Source: Doryteuthis pealeii (lineage: Eukaryota; Mollusca; Cephalopoda; Myopsida; Loliginidae). Taken from it: a stretch of DNA of 64,000 bases. This document shows positions 22,401 to 32,424 of the stretch, piece by piece (position 1 is the first letter of the stretch; each line of letters starts with the position of its first letter). The stretch is taken from NCBI GenBank assembly GCA_023376005.1, contig CM042156.1, positions 47,683,092 through 47,747,091 of the forward strand, given 5' to 3'. Made by a program: the position numbers and the translations under genes. The notes under the pieces are model-generated. The model ran no database searches. It had not been told where the DNA came from and worked only from the letters and a program-made list of their open reading frames with translations.

Positions 22401-25400
22401 CAAGATTTTAGACTCGGAGAATAAGATGCTGCGCTAACATCAGAAGTAGATTTTTTTCTTTTTCTACTCTCTGCTGAATTTTGTATCAAAGTATCAGATT
22501 CATTGGCCCCTTCCAAACTTTCATCACTCGTATTATCAGTATCGTTAACAGGGGATGTGTCCCAGGATTTGTGAGATATTGAAGTCCTGGGGGAAGAAAT
22601 TAAAGAATCAGGGCACGTCTTTTCAGTCTGCCCAACAGTACGCTCAGACGATTTTTCTTCTTTAGTAGTGGAACATTTTGTGGCGACATTTCTTTTACTG
22701 CTGGAATATGTGGGTGATGTTGAGGTTACTCCAGAATTTGATGCCATGGTAGGAGTTTTCACCATCTTTCCAGAATCCTTTTCTGAAGGCGTCACGCTAA
22801 GAGCCGTTAGCAAATATGTATAGCCTGTTGAAGGGGGAGTATCTGATGGCACTTGTGCAATGTTTGGAGATGTTTTTATTAACAAACAATTTTTAGAAGC
22901 ATCTGCTGGATCAGATTTTACTGCAGGTAAAATGCTGCGTCTACGTACAGGTTTCTTTAATGGAGAAGAACTTTCTTCATCTGTACCAGTTTTGTTTAGA
23001 TGCGATTTCTTATTAGAATTGTTACTACTTGTACTTTCTTTTCTTCATCGGATGACTGAGTTATTGTTCTTTTGCGTTGCTTATTAGAAGAAGAATTTTC
23101 TCCATCTGATTTTATAGAACCTGTTGAATAAGAAGATGAAGAAAACAAATGTCTGGTTTTTATAGTTCTTCGAGGGCGAGTGGAAATACTGGATTCTTCA
23201 GTTTTGGTTGGTGTACTTGCTTTAGTACTAATAGCAGTATTCACAGTGGAAATTGATGATTTTTTCTTTTCATTTGAAGAAATTGTGGAATTGTCTTTAA
23301 CTACATTGGTCAATTTTGGATGATTTGTGGAGACTTTGTGAAGATCTGAACACACTGGATCTTCTTTACTCGTTACAGAGGACAAAGCTGAATTAGATGA
23401 TACAGATGTTTTGGAACCAGTATGATGAGATTTGGATTCTTTTCCTGGTGATTTGGATTTTTTTACCGACTTTTTTCGTAATGGAACCAACTCAGATCTA
23501 TCTGAATTCACAGATTGTACACTGGAAGAAGTATTCTTATTTTTTAGATTTTTCTTTGTCGTATCACCAACAACTGACACAGCATTACCAATCATAGAGA
23601 CAGATGCAGATTGTTTAGAACATGGAACACTCTTATCAAGTGAAGAAGATACAGTGGTCATACCATCAGAAGTTTCAGTAATTCTAGTTGAGGAACACTG
23701 TTTAACAGAAGAATCCATCTTGGCCTCACTTTTGGTCAGGACATTTTTTGACAATTGGTCACTGTGAGATTTGCATCCAATCACTTTCTTATCTGAAGAA
23801 AGTTTTATGTTAGGAACAACAGATTCATTAGGTGTTAAGCATACAAACTGATTGAGATTAGAAGAAGATACCTTAGTCTCATCAATTGTGGAAGATGCCT
23901 TAGTCTCCCCAATTGTGAAGGTGTCTTAGTCTCCCCCAATTGTGGAAGGTGCCTTAGTGTCCCCAATTGTGGAAGGTGCTTAGTCTTAGTCTCCCCAATT
24001 TTGGAAGGTGTCTTAGTCTCCCAATTTAAGGTGTCTTAGTCTCCCCAATTGGAAGGTGTCTTAGTCTCCCCAATTGTGGAAGGTGTCTTAGTCTCCCCCA
24101 ATTGTGGAAGGTGTCTTAGTCTCCCCAATTGTTGTCTTGTGGAAGGTGCCTTAGTGTCCCCAATTGTGGAAGGTGCCTTAGGTGCCTTAGTGTCCCTTAG
24201 TGTCCCCGATTGTGAAGGTGCCTTAGAAGGTGCCTTAGTTGCCTTAGTTTTGTCAATTGTGTAAGGTATCTCAGTCCTCTCAATTGTGGAAGGTGCCTTA
24301 GTCCTTACAATGGAGGTTGGTGCTTTAGTTTCAACAATGGAGGTAGGTACCTCCATCCCCGTAATGGAGGCAGGGGCTTGAGTCCCAGTAACGGAGGCAG
24401 GGGCTTCCTTACTCATAGTAATGGAGGAAGAGACTTCACTGACATGTTTTTTACTATCAATTTCAGATTTAGTATCAATTGAGGGAAGAGGCTTCATAAT
24501 AGCAGTTGTTAATAAATATTGATTTTGTTTGTTAGAATTTTCAACACCACTTAATTGTCCTCCAATAAATTGAGACATGCATGTGTGACTTTTTGTGACA
24601 TTTACGAGCAGATTTTGATCTTGAAAACATGGCTGCTTTTTTGCAACATTTTTGGAATTATTAACATCAGATTTATTGCTCCTAATTTCATATTCTTGTA
24701 AATGTGTTACATTTTTAGAAGACTGAACAGAAGTAATAGCTGAAGTATTAGTTGAGACTATTGTATTGGCTGATGTAGTATTAGATGTAATGTGAGTACT
24801 TGTAGCAATACAAGATGTATGCATAGAAGTAGAACTACATGGGGTAGTCAATGGCAAATTTATGCTTGATACAGAAGCATAAGTAGTAGGAGGAAGAGTA
24901 TCTGTGGATAGTGATGAAAGACATAAGGCAGCTGATGGGAGGGTGGTACATGAGGCAGCTGATGGGAGGGTGGTACATGAGGCAGCAGTTAGGGAACCTG
25001 TAACCTTGTGTGGACAAATAATTGGAGGACAAGTTGAAACTGAAAGTGTACATGAGGCAACAGATGTGGAGAATGTAGCACTATTTGTAGCACTGGTTAA
25101 AAGAGTATGTGTCACATTGTCAGGGTTACATTTAGCAGCAGAAGCAGAAGCAGAAGCAGAAGTTGTATTAACTGCTGGAGTAGAAAAAGCAACAGCAGAA
25201 TCAACTGTGCAAACAGAGACTAAATTTGGATGAGCAAGTGAAGAATTCGAAGCAGACAAAGTATTAACTTCTCCATAAGAACCACAAACAACATTAGAGG
25301 AGCGTTTAGAGGGGCTTTCAACAATACCTGCTTTGGCCTGAACAACTCTATCTTTCTTATCACTTTTGCTTAATTGTTTTGATAGAGGACTAGAGATTTT

Positions 25401-26713
25401 GCTAACAAGATTCACCGAAGAAAAATGAGGGTTTGACTGATTTGTTTTTTTAGTACTTATATCCGTTGCAACTGCAATGTTACACGGAGAAACACAAGCA
25501 TTGGATTTGGCTGGAAATGGCATCGTCGGAGAGGCACTGGGAACTAAAGTGTGTAGTGTTGGCACATTAACTGAAATATTGTTGGGAATAATTTCACTTG
25601 TGAATTTCACATTTTCAGAAGTATTTTGAGATTCTCTTAAATAAGAATGTTTATTTAATATGCTGTGAGTCGTACAAGTCTGTGCAATTGTATGCGATGG
25701 TAATAAGGGCCTGGAGTGTGATTCAATTTCAGTAAGTTTAGAACTTGCAGTTACAGGTAATATCAAAGGTGTATTGGATGGAAGAGTACACATGTTCGAG
25801 ACAGGTGTAACTCCAGCATTTGATACATGCTTAATTTGGGGGCTACAGTTTGTGTCTTTACGACTTTCTTCTGTTACTAAACTGGGATTTACTAATGTCT
25901 TTGCATCCTTCTTTGCTAAAGGAACAGATTGCATGTTTTGCACAGTAGCATATTTTGTTTTAGGGATTGATTCTGAAGGCAAAAGGGAAATACTTTTTTC
26001 ATTTTTACAAGGGTCAATTTTGGAGTTTTTACAGGAACACTTTCCGTTTGAGAACTTGTTGGATTAATTTGACTTGGCGGAGATAAAGTTTGTTCTTTAG
26101 GAACATCAGTTCTTTTGGAGACGGCATCTTTAGTAGCAATAGTTGATACCATATCTGAGGTTGTAAACATACTTTCACTGGGTTTAGATGTCAGAATCAT
26201 ACCGACAGATTTTGTAACATTAACTATAGTACCATCAATTGGCAATAAACTTCTTTTGGGTTCTTTGTGTGAATCACTTTCTTGTGTTATAAATTCAGAA
26301 TTCACTCTTGTTAATTGTGTGGAAATATTTCCAATCTGTGGTGCAGAAATATTATCCAAAACTGGGTTCTTACTTCCTACAAAAATGAAAGATGCATTGC
26401 TAGATTTTTTAATCATTTTGTCAGGTAATGGATTATTTGTACTTGAAACTGTGCCTTCAATTGGCACAGGAGTTTTTGTAAAAGAGTCAATACTAGAATT
26501 ACTCAGATGAGAAATAGGTGGATCTGTATTAACACTACAACTAGTTGAATGAGTTGAAGGGTCGATTTTAGATTCAACACCAGAGTTCTTTATCTCCTTA
26601 GGAGACAGATTAGCACGCATTACCGATACACTTGCATTGGCAAGTTGCATTAAAGGAGATTCCATCACTGATGATGGAGGTTGGTAGCAACCAGAATTGC
26701 CAATTTCATCCAT
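19403..26713 (-). CDS. ZNF592: multi-C2H2 zinc-finger protein, ZNF592/ZNF687/ZNF532 type
   Basis: One coding exon on the minus strand of about 2,430 codons, from ATG at 26,713 (MDEIGNSGCYQPPSS) to the stop at 19,403 (ending IRSKRLTMSE). The N-terminal ~1,500 residues are Ser/Thr/Pro-rich and low in complexity, with basic stretches. About 18 C2H2-like fingers follow between about 21,815 and 19,440, several with non-canonical last ligands. The block HVCPECGQLIPN, HLKYKCMHF, IKCSICPMAFK and the C-terminal HMRTHGMAF ending recall the vertebrate ZNF532/592/687 family, nuclear co-regulators that associate with ZMYND8 in vertebrates. Orthology within the trio is not resolved. Frame breaks occur near 26,025 (A run), through the 27-bp repeat at 23,890-24,240, and near 23,035 (A-rich). 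Downstream codons stay open, so these look like sequence errors rather than decay. It is longer than its vertebrate relatives. Confidence 0.85.
23880..24340 (-). repeat. 27-bp coding minisatellite inside the zinc-finger gene
   Basis: Tandem units of about 27 bp (plus strand ccccaattgtggaagg plus tgtcttagtct) encode a nine-residue repeat TKTPSTIGE / TKAPSTIGD on the minus strand. Toward 24,340-24,420 the units diverge into longer versions (TSIVETKAP, SITGMEVP). Several units lack a G or carry an extra C or G, which shifts the frame repeatedly; only this region contains clustered frame breaks. Confidence 0.9.
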
Positions 26714-26812
26714 CTTGGAAAGTTTGGTCTTTTCAGAAATTTAGGCAAAAAATAAACTAACTGCAACAATTCTCAGCAAATCAGCCATTGGGTCTACAAT
26801 TCCAGGAATCTG
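26714..26812 (-). promoter_or_regulatory. 5' UTR with acceptor site and a 15-codon upstream ORF
   Basis: On the minus strand a pyrimidine-rich tttttacag at about 26,812 gives a plausible splice acceptor 99 bases before the start codon. Between it and the start lies a short upstream ORF of 15 codons (MADLLRIVAVSLFFA, stop at about 26,740). If transcribed, the uORF could reduce initiation at the main start. A second weaker acceptor (tctgaaaag) is closer to the ATG. Confidence 0.4.
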
Positions 26813-26862
26813 TAAAAATTAAAAAAATGAAATTATTTACTTTGACTTTGGTTAAACAATAT

Positions 26863-27446
26863 TGGATCAAGTCTCCAATAGGCACCTGAAATCATCAACT
26901 TAATGAAAGGTTCACATTTTAACTTGTCACTGGTAACCTCTGCTTCCAAATTTTTGTAAACAAACAAATTTAATCAGAAGTTTATGGAGATTTTGAACTT
27001 ATGATAAATTGAATAAATAGACGGTTGGTACAGATAATCAAATTAAAATTCAATAGCAAAATCTGTGTTTTATATAAATACTTTTTAATCAGAAGTTTAT
27101 GAATATTTTTCAATACTTATGGTAAATTAAAAAAAGATGAAAGACATTTTTATACTAAAATAGTTTCTACTTAATCAGAAGAGAAATGCAATTATGTTTA
27201 TTAAATAAAAATACAGTTTTTATCTACAAAATAATTTTTATGCTTATTTAAATAAAAGGATGTTGTTCAGAAATAGTATCACACAATTTCTAAAATTTGT
27301 TTTTGTCAGATACAATATAAGTGCAAAAAATCGTCTGTTCATTTATTTTCAAATATTTGAAAGCAGAAGTTACCGGTGACATGTTAAAATATGAACCTTT
27401 TATTAACTTGATGATTTGGGGGTGCCTATTGGAGACTTGGTCCACA
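26863..27446. mobile_element. ~585-bp element with ~84-bp terminal inverted repeats
   Basis: The left arm (ggatcaagtctccaatagg onward to ctctgcttcc) is repeated inverted at 27,363-27,446 (aagcagaagttaccgg ... tattggagacttggtcc). The flanks read acaatatt and acaatgtt, a probable 8-9-bp target duplication with one mismatch. Long inverted repeats with a duplication of this length suggest a Mutator-like or hAT non-autonomous element. It sits about 50 bp upstream of the candidate acceptor of the zinc-finger coding exon. Confidence 0.8.
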
Positions 27447-27635
27447 ATGTTTTATGTAAGTTAATTTTTTCATTGACAATAAAGGTCTGCAAAAATCAAA
27501 GTTAAAGCAATGTTTAAATTCTGAGTATTGATTTGTTTTGGTATTTACAACAAAAGATACACAACAAAAATATATTTAGAAGAATGTTTGCATCACATAA
27601 AATCTTTATACAAAATCAAAAAGAAATTTAATCAA

Positions 27636-28013
27636 TTGGACACATGGCCGAGTGGATTAGGCAGTTAGGTTAAAAACAGTTCTAAGTGACAGTTATCTCT
27701 GGTACCCGAGTTCAATCCTGAGTGAAAGCAGTTAGAAAAATAATTAATTAACACAACTCCTACCCCAGCTATGGTTAGCGGAATGAGAACAGGATACCCC
27801 CGTGGAATAAATAAATGGTTAGGTTCGAAGTTCCGTGATGGCTCCCGAATACGACAAGAAAGTTCCCGAGTTTGAAAAGAAGATTCCCGAGTCCGAGAAG
27901 GTTCCCGAGTCCGACAAGAAATACCTGAAGAAGGCCGGAGGGTATATCAGCCGAAACGTTGTACAAATAACAATGAAGATGGGGACAATAGTCCGAATAA
28001 CGCAGATAATACT
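27636..28013 (+). mobile_element. full-length tRNA-derived SINE with 12-bp target-site duplication
   Basis: The head resembles a Leu/Ser-type tRNA (atggccgagtggattagg; B-box-like gagttcaatcc at about 27,707). The body has a short tandem repeat around ttcccgagtccgac that reads PESEK/PESDK in one frame, then a conserved 3' domain ending aaacgttgtacaaataac. The flanks carry aaatttaatcaa at 27,624-27,635 and 28,014-28,025, which fixes both borders. Inverted copies of the 3' domain occur at 60,255-60,465 and 61,465-62,080. The 65-codon open frame across it is not considered a gene. Confidence 0.9.
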
Positions 28014-28025
28014 AAATTTAATCAA

Positions 28026-28820
28026 AATGTAATAAATAATCAATATCATGATATATTATTAATTACTTATAAATTACTCTGAATGATAGTCAAACTTCTT
28101 GTTCCAGGTCATTCATCAGAAATTGGTTTACTAATACCAGTTCTAGAGTATATGTCCTTTTTTAAATTTAGCTTCAGACAAACCAAGAAACTTTTCATGC
28201 AAAGTTTTATCTTTTGAGAGTGATTTTAAAAGTAGTCCAAAGTGCAATGGAAAAACTTTGCTTAACAGAATGTCATTGGCAATTCAGTCTCGAAAAGACT
28301 ATGATAAAAGTTTTTGTGTACATGCAGATATTATAAATACACAAAGTCTGGCATTCGACTCACCTCAAGCACAAAGTCTCACTGCCTTCTTTTTCAAAAT
28401 AGCTTGCTTTTTATTGAGCTAGCAGCTCACATATTAAAATTACTGAGGGTCATAAAAACGCCCACTCACCCATGCACGGCAACAGAACAAAAGATGCCAG
28501 CTGCAACGGTACAGATTAAGCATCAAGGACACTTGGAGTCAGATAAGTTCGGACCCACTTCACTAGAGAGAGGACTTTAACAAAATAGTAGTAGCAATAT
28601 TTTATCTGGATTCACCAAACTCAGTCTAATGATGTTTTTGACACAAAGTTGTAGATTTTCTTTTCTGTTTTGTCACTTTTTCTGAATGAAATGAAAATAA
28701 TTCTGTTGCCCAACTCAGAGAATACATGGAAATTTAGTAATCAAGGGAATATGTTCAACTCAGAGACACACTTGTCCAACAGATAAAACATATTACAACC
28801 TACTGTTATTACACATCACT
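28026..28820. other. non-coding intron-like sequence
   Basis: AT-rich to mixed sequence, no exon or named repeat seen. A candidate SINE remnant with cactcacccatgcacgg-like sequence at about 28,460 is too short to classify. Confidence 0.5.
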
Positions 28821-28831
28821 ATATTAGGTGT

Positions 28832-29127
28832 CAAAGAAAGGAAGCGCATGGTGTAATGGTTAAAGTCATGGGAAATGAACTCGTCACCCCGAGTTCAAAT
28901 CCTGGATGTGGTAATTGCATTTCACTTAGTGCTAATACCCTTGGGAAAGGTATGAATCCTATTCTCCCTCCAGCTATGGATAAATAGCAGGGCAGACTGG
29001 GTTCTTTAACCATGGCTAGGTAACCAGTTTAGGAGAAGGAAAACTCTGAATTCAAACCTGTTAAACTCCACTTAAGAAATTGACCTTGTGTCGTATCCTG
29101 CTCGTGCGGAGGAGTTGGTAGATATAT
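28832..29127 (+). mobile_element. tRNA-derived SINE with 11-bp target-site duplication
   Basis: A tRNA-like head (atggtgtaatggttaaag as A-box region, gagttcaaatcc as B box) is followed by a body ending in ggagttggta and a (TA)n tail. The duplication atattaggtgt occurs at 28,821-28,831 and 29,128-29,138. The 3' body (gaaggaaaactctgaattc ... gcggaggagttggta) recurs at about 31,424-31,560 without the head. Confidence 0.9.
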
Positions 29128-29138
29128 ATATTAGGTGT

Positions 29139-29720
29139 TAAACATATTTGGACTTAAGAAAATAACTTATTTTAAACTTGGATTTCAATATTGGAAAGTA
29201 CAAAATTCAAACACTGTCACTGAAATAGCACAAAATTATACAAAAACTAAGGATTGAAAAGGAAAATAAAATTTGGTGAAAAAATGCAACATGATAAAAA
29301 AAAAAAAAGCTTGATTTTTTTAAAATTCAGCAACCTAAAATATATTTTTATAAAATCATCTCAAAACAATTTTTTTCAATGTATTATTATTTTTACATAA
29401 TTTTTCACTATACATATTTATAATGAAAAATTATATAAAAAAATATAAGAATAAGAATAATTTAAAAAGAATCAAACTTTTTTGAGAAAATTTTTTTTTC
29501 TTGAATTTAGTAACCAAAAAACATTTTATGAGAGCCATAAATTAATGAAACAAAATTTCATAAAAAATATTTAATAAGTAAAAATGTAGGTAATAATACC
29601 ACAGTGTCATGATTAACAAACACATCTTGTAAACAAGTTTGTAAGTGTAATTAGTTTAATCTTTACTAGATATCGTGCCAATGTAATTTTGTGTCAGATT
29701 AAGTTCATATCAATAACCAA
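29139..29720. other. AT-rich non-coding segment
   Basis: Very A/T-rich with repeated aaaatttttt-type runs; no gene. Confidence 0.55.
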
Positions 29721-30910
29721 TTGGGTAATTCCATGTCAAATCATCCAGGTCATATCCAGGTATGGATTATGTTAAAGTTAGACAATCCCTAAAATTTGAG
29801 ATTTCAATTCCAAAAATTGGTGGAGTTATGTCATCTTTAGCTCTCCAAATTGAGGGTGGGGGTCACGAAAAATGGCAACTTTTTGTAATCTATTTTTGTC
29901 TGTAAAATGAGTTCTAGAGCTTCTCTACTTCTAAAAATTGGTTTAAAAAGGCATTTTTGCCCAAGGAATTCAAAAATTGGTATAAAAGTCTCAAAGTCAA
30001 CCAATTTTAAATTATTAATGATTTCTGATTTGCAAAATTCTAACATGTCATAGCTTCAGTTCTGAGCAAAAATCAAACTATCTTTTTGGTACAAAAAATG
30101 TTCAATATCTTATTATAATGGAGATTGTGTGTTTTTCTGTCTGTAACCGAAACTATATTACTACTCTAGTCACAATTCCCTTAGTTATTTACGTCACATT
30201 CTCCATGATATTAATCTTATTTAAATCTGAATTATTAATAAAATTGTTCTACATTATTAATACTGTTAACCATAACTAGATATTAACAACTTGCCATTAT
30301 ATTTATATATACAACAAAATAGCGGTTTACAGTGTGAACAGGAAGGATAATTTGCATATCGATATTAAAAATGATTTTAATAAATATGTGCTCAGTATTA
30401 TTGATTTCTAACTGTTTGGTTTTATTTTAATAAATATAAGCAAAAATCTCTTCAATGAATCTTAAATGAAATCCATTAACAAGAAAAAATAATTGTCATT
30501 TTATTCTTTACTTCCTCTTTTAACTAAATACTTAAATTAGAAAAAATAACAATGAAAGATGGGAGTGATGGAAGAGTAAGTTTCAGTTGTTCTATTTTCG
30601 ATTATACCCCCTCTGTTTCAAATCATTTTATCTGCATTCTTATTTAGTTTCATTAGACTTTCTAATTTAATACAATATTTTATTACATTAAAACTTAGAT
30701 ACTTGCACCGGAGGGTGCATATATTTGCTAGTATGTGAAATAATGATAGAAAATTTTTTTGTCATATATGCAGTGCCACACCAGGATATTGATCTTGCTA
30801 TGAAAAACATCAGAAAACATAGTCCACACCTAAAAAAAAATTCAGAAAAATTGTATGGAGTGGGTGACAATTTTACTTCTTTCTGGATGATTTGACATGG
30901 AATCACCCAA
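29721..30910. mobile_element. TIR transposon remnant carrying a nested Helitron
   Basis: Ends are inverted 28-bp copies: ttgggtaattccatgtc on the left, gacatggaatcacccaa on the right. Adjacent subterminal sequence includes repeated aaaattggt-type motifs. The Helitron at 30,108-30,731 is inserted inside, so this element is the older of the two. Related ends occur at 14,211. No transposase frame is left. Confidence 0.8.
30108..30731 (+). mobile_element. non-autonomous Helitron (copy 1)
   Basis: Begins with TC after an A (tcttattataatggagatt), ends with CTAG before a T, and has a GC-rich terminal hairpin tgcaccggagggtgca at 30,704-30,719, about 8 bp before CTAG. There are no terminal inverted repeats or target duplications. 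These are the diagnostic features of Helitrons. About 90% similar to 43,985-44,611 by eye. No Rep/helicase frame, hence non-autonomous. Confidence 0.88.
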
Positions 30911-31423
30911 TGAATAAAAAAACGACTGAGGATTTTGGTGCAATGACATATGGCATTTTTGTTTGCTTATTATTCTATGCAGGAATAGAAAAGTATTGTG
31001 TTCAGCTTCCATTCTCTTAAGTTATAAATATTTCAAAGAAATTCAAATTAAAAATGTAAAATAATTTTGTTATAAAAATATTCTATTTTACAGTTTGGAA
31101 ATATAAGAAAATTTAAAACCATCATAAAAAGACTATAACCTGTGATGTTCTCTGAATGGTGTGCCTAATTTCACAAAGAAAATAATGTTTATTAAAATTT
31201 GTTTCTGTTTCATTCTCATTCACTCACACACAATCTCACTCAAAAAGGTTTGGGGAAACTGGTGTCAAATTATTCCATAATGTATCATGACAGTAGCAGG
31301 TGTTAATCATATTCACTGTATCCCGAATGAAGACAGATCATGCATGACGATCCAACACAATTGAAGTTATGAGTGTTGGCCATTTGCGGTTCCATCAACA
31401 AACTACATAAAGACCTGGGATCA
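30911..31423. other. non-coding, no gene seen
   Basis: AT-rich sequence with a (CACA)-type patch (cactcacacacaatctcac) near 31,220. No recognised element. Confidence 0.45.
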
Positions 31424-31575
31424 GGATCAGCTCAGCTTCTTGGTTGACCATTTTGAGCCAGGTTTTCAGTTGAAGGAAAACTCTGAATTCAAACCTGTTA
31501 AACTCCGCTTAAGAAATTGATCTTGTGTTGCATCCTGCTTGTGCGGAGGGGTTGGTAAATATATATATATATATA
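31424..31575 (+). repeat. headless 3' fragment of the 28.8-kb SINE family
   Basis: Matches 29,031-29,127 closely (gaaggaaaactctgaattc, gcggaggggttggtaa) and ends in (TA)n. The tRNA-like head is missing. Confidence 0.8.
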
Positions 31576-31577
31576 CT

Positions 31578-31774
31578 GTGGATTACTTATATATATACTC
31601 CCAATAATGGTTGAGTTCTCTGAATAGAGACTTAATTGCAGATTCACCATAATGGCGTCTAGCTAACCCTCGCGAAAGTTCATTTGGGTCTCGAACCCGG
31701 CCAGTGGTAGCTGTTACGGTATAGCCACACTGATGAAAGGTGAAACCTTGAAACACGTGTTTGGATTACTTATT

Positions 31775-31776
<2 letters not shown>
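31578..31776 (-). mobile_element. possible tRNA-derived SINE in (TA)n context
   Basis: On the minus strand a B-box-like ggttcgagacc (about 31,688-31,698) lies in tRNA-like context (gtggctataccgtaacag upstream). The segment is flanked by similar ggattactta sequences at both ends, a possible target duplication. Weak but consistent. Confidence 0.5.
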
Positions 31777-31813
<37 letters not shown>

Positions 31814-32089
31814 CAGAAGTGCTCGTAAAAAGGTCAAGACTTGAAACAAAGATGTAATGAGACTAATAAATAACAAAATCTCTTCTACTTCATTTTTTCT
31901 TAAACATTTTCTATTCAACATCTTTGATGTCAATGATATTTATATGTTGAACTGTAAATAATAAAGCATTACTATGAAAGCATTACTTAAATTAAAGTAA
32001 ATAAAGCATTACTAATGAAAAGAAAATCTACAAAACAGAATGTGATGGTGAACGAGAACTGCCATATTCATTGAGAAAAAGAGCAAGAT

Positions 32090-32330
32090 ATCATCTTGCC
32101 CGCCGGAGTTGAACCCACATACCCCTGAATGCAAAAAAAGTGTGACTTGGGCGTTGCACGGACGCAAGGTTACAATTCAGGTGCCTGGATGTTGAAAAGC
32201 TACGTCGATAAGTAGCTGGAGTCTAAGGAGGAGGACGACCAGCAGCAAGCGCACCTGAGAGACCAGTGAACATTTGCGTCGGACTTGAAACCAGTGAACA
32301 TTTGCAGCTGACATGACTGCACCCCCCCCT
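32090..32330 (-). repeat. decayed tRNA-like repeat
   Basis: The minus strand contains a T-arm-like gtgggttcaactccggc followed by a GC-rich stem (32,095-32,120) and an upstream cross-shaped patch. It is probably a degraded SINE; not a functional tRNA because the anticodon arm cannot be drawn. Confidence 0.35.
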
Positions 32331-32424
32331 CTCAACACAGAATTTTTTTTCCACATACAGAAAAAAATAGTTAATATTGTTTAATAAAATTTCTTGAGGT
32401 TTGAAAAGAAATATTCTTAAAAAT

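Noticed and set aside
25774..26510. Plus-strand open frames over the zinc-finger exon
   Set aside because: They are antisense shadows of the low-complexity coding region.
27645..27720. Functional Leu/Ser tRNA gene
   Set aside because: It is the head of a 378-bp retroposon with exact duplications; stems are imperfect.
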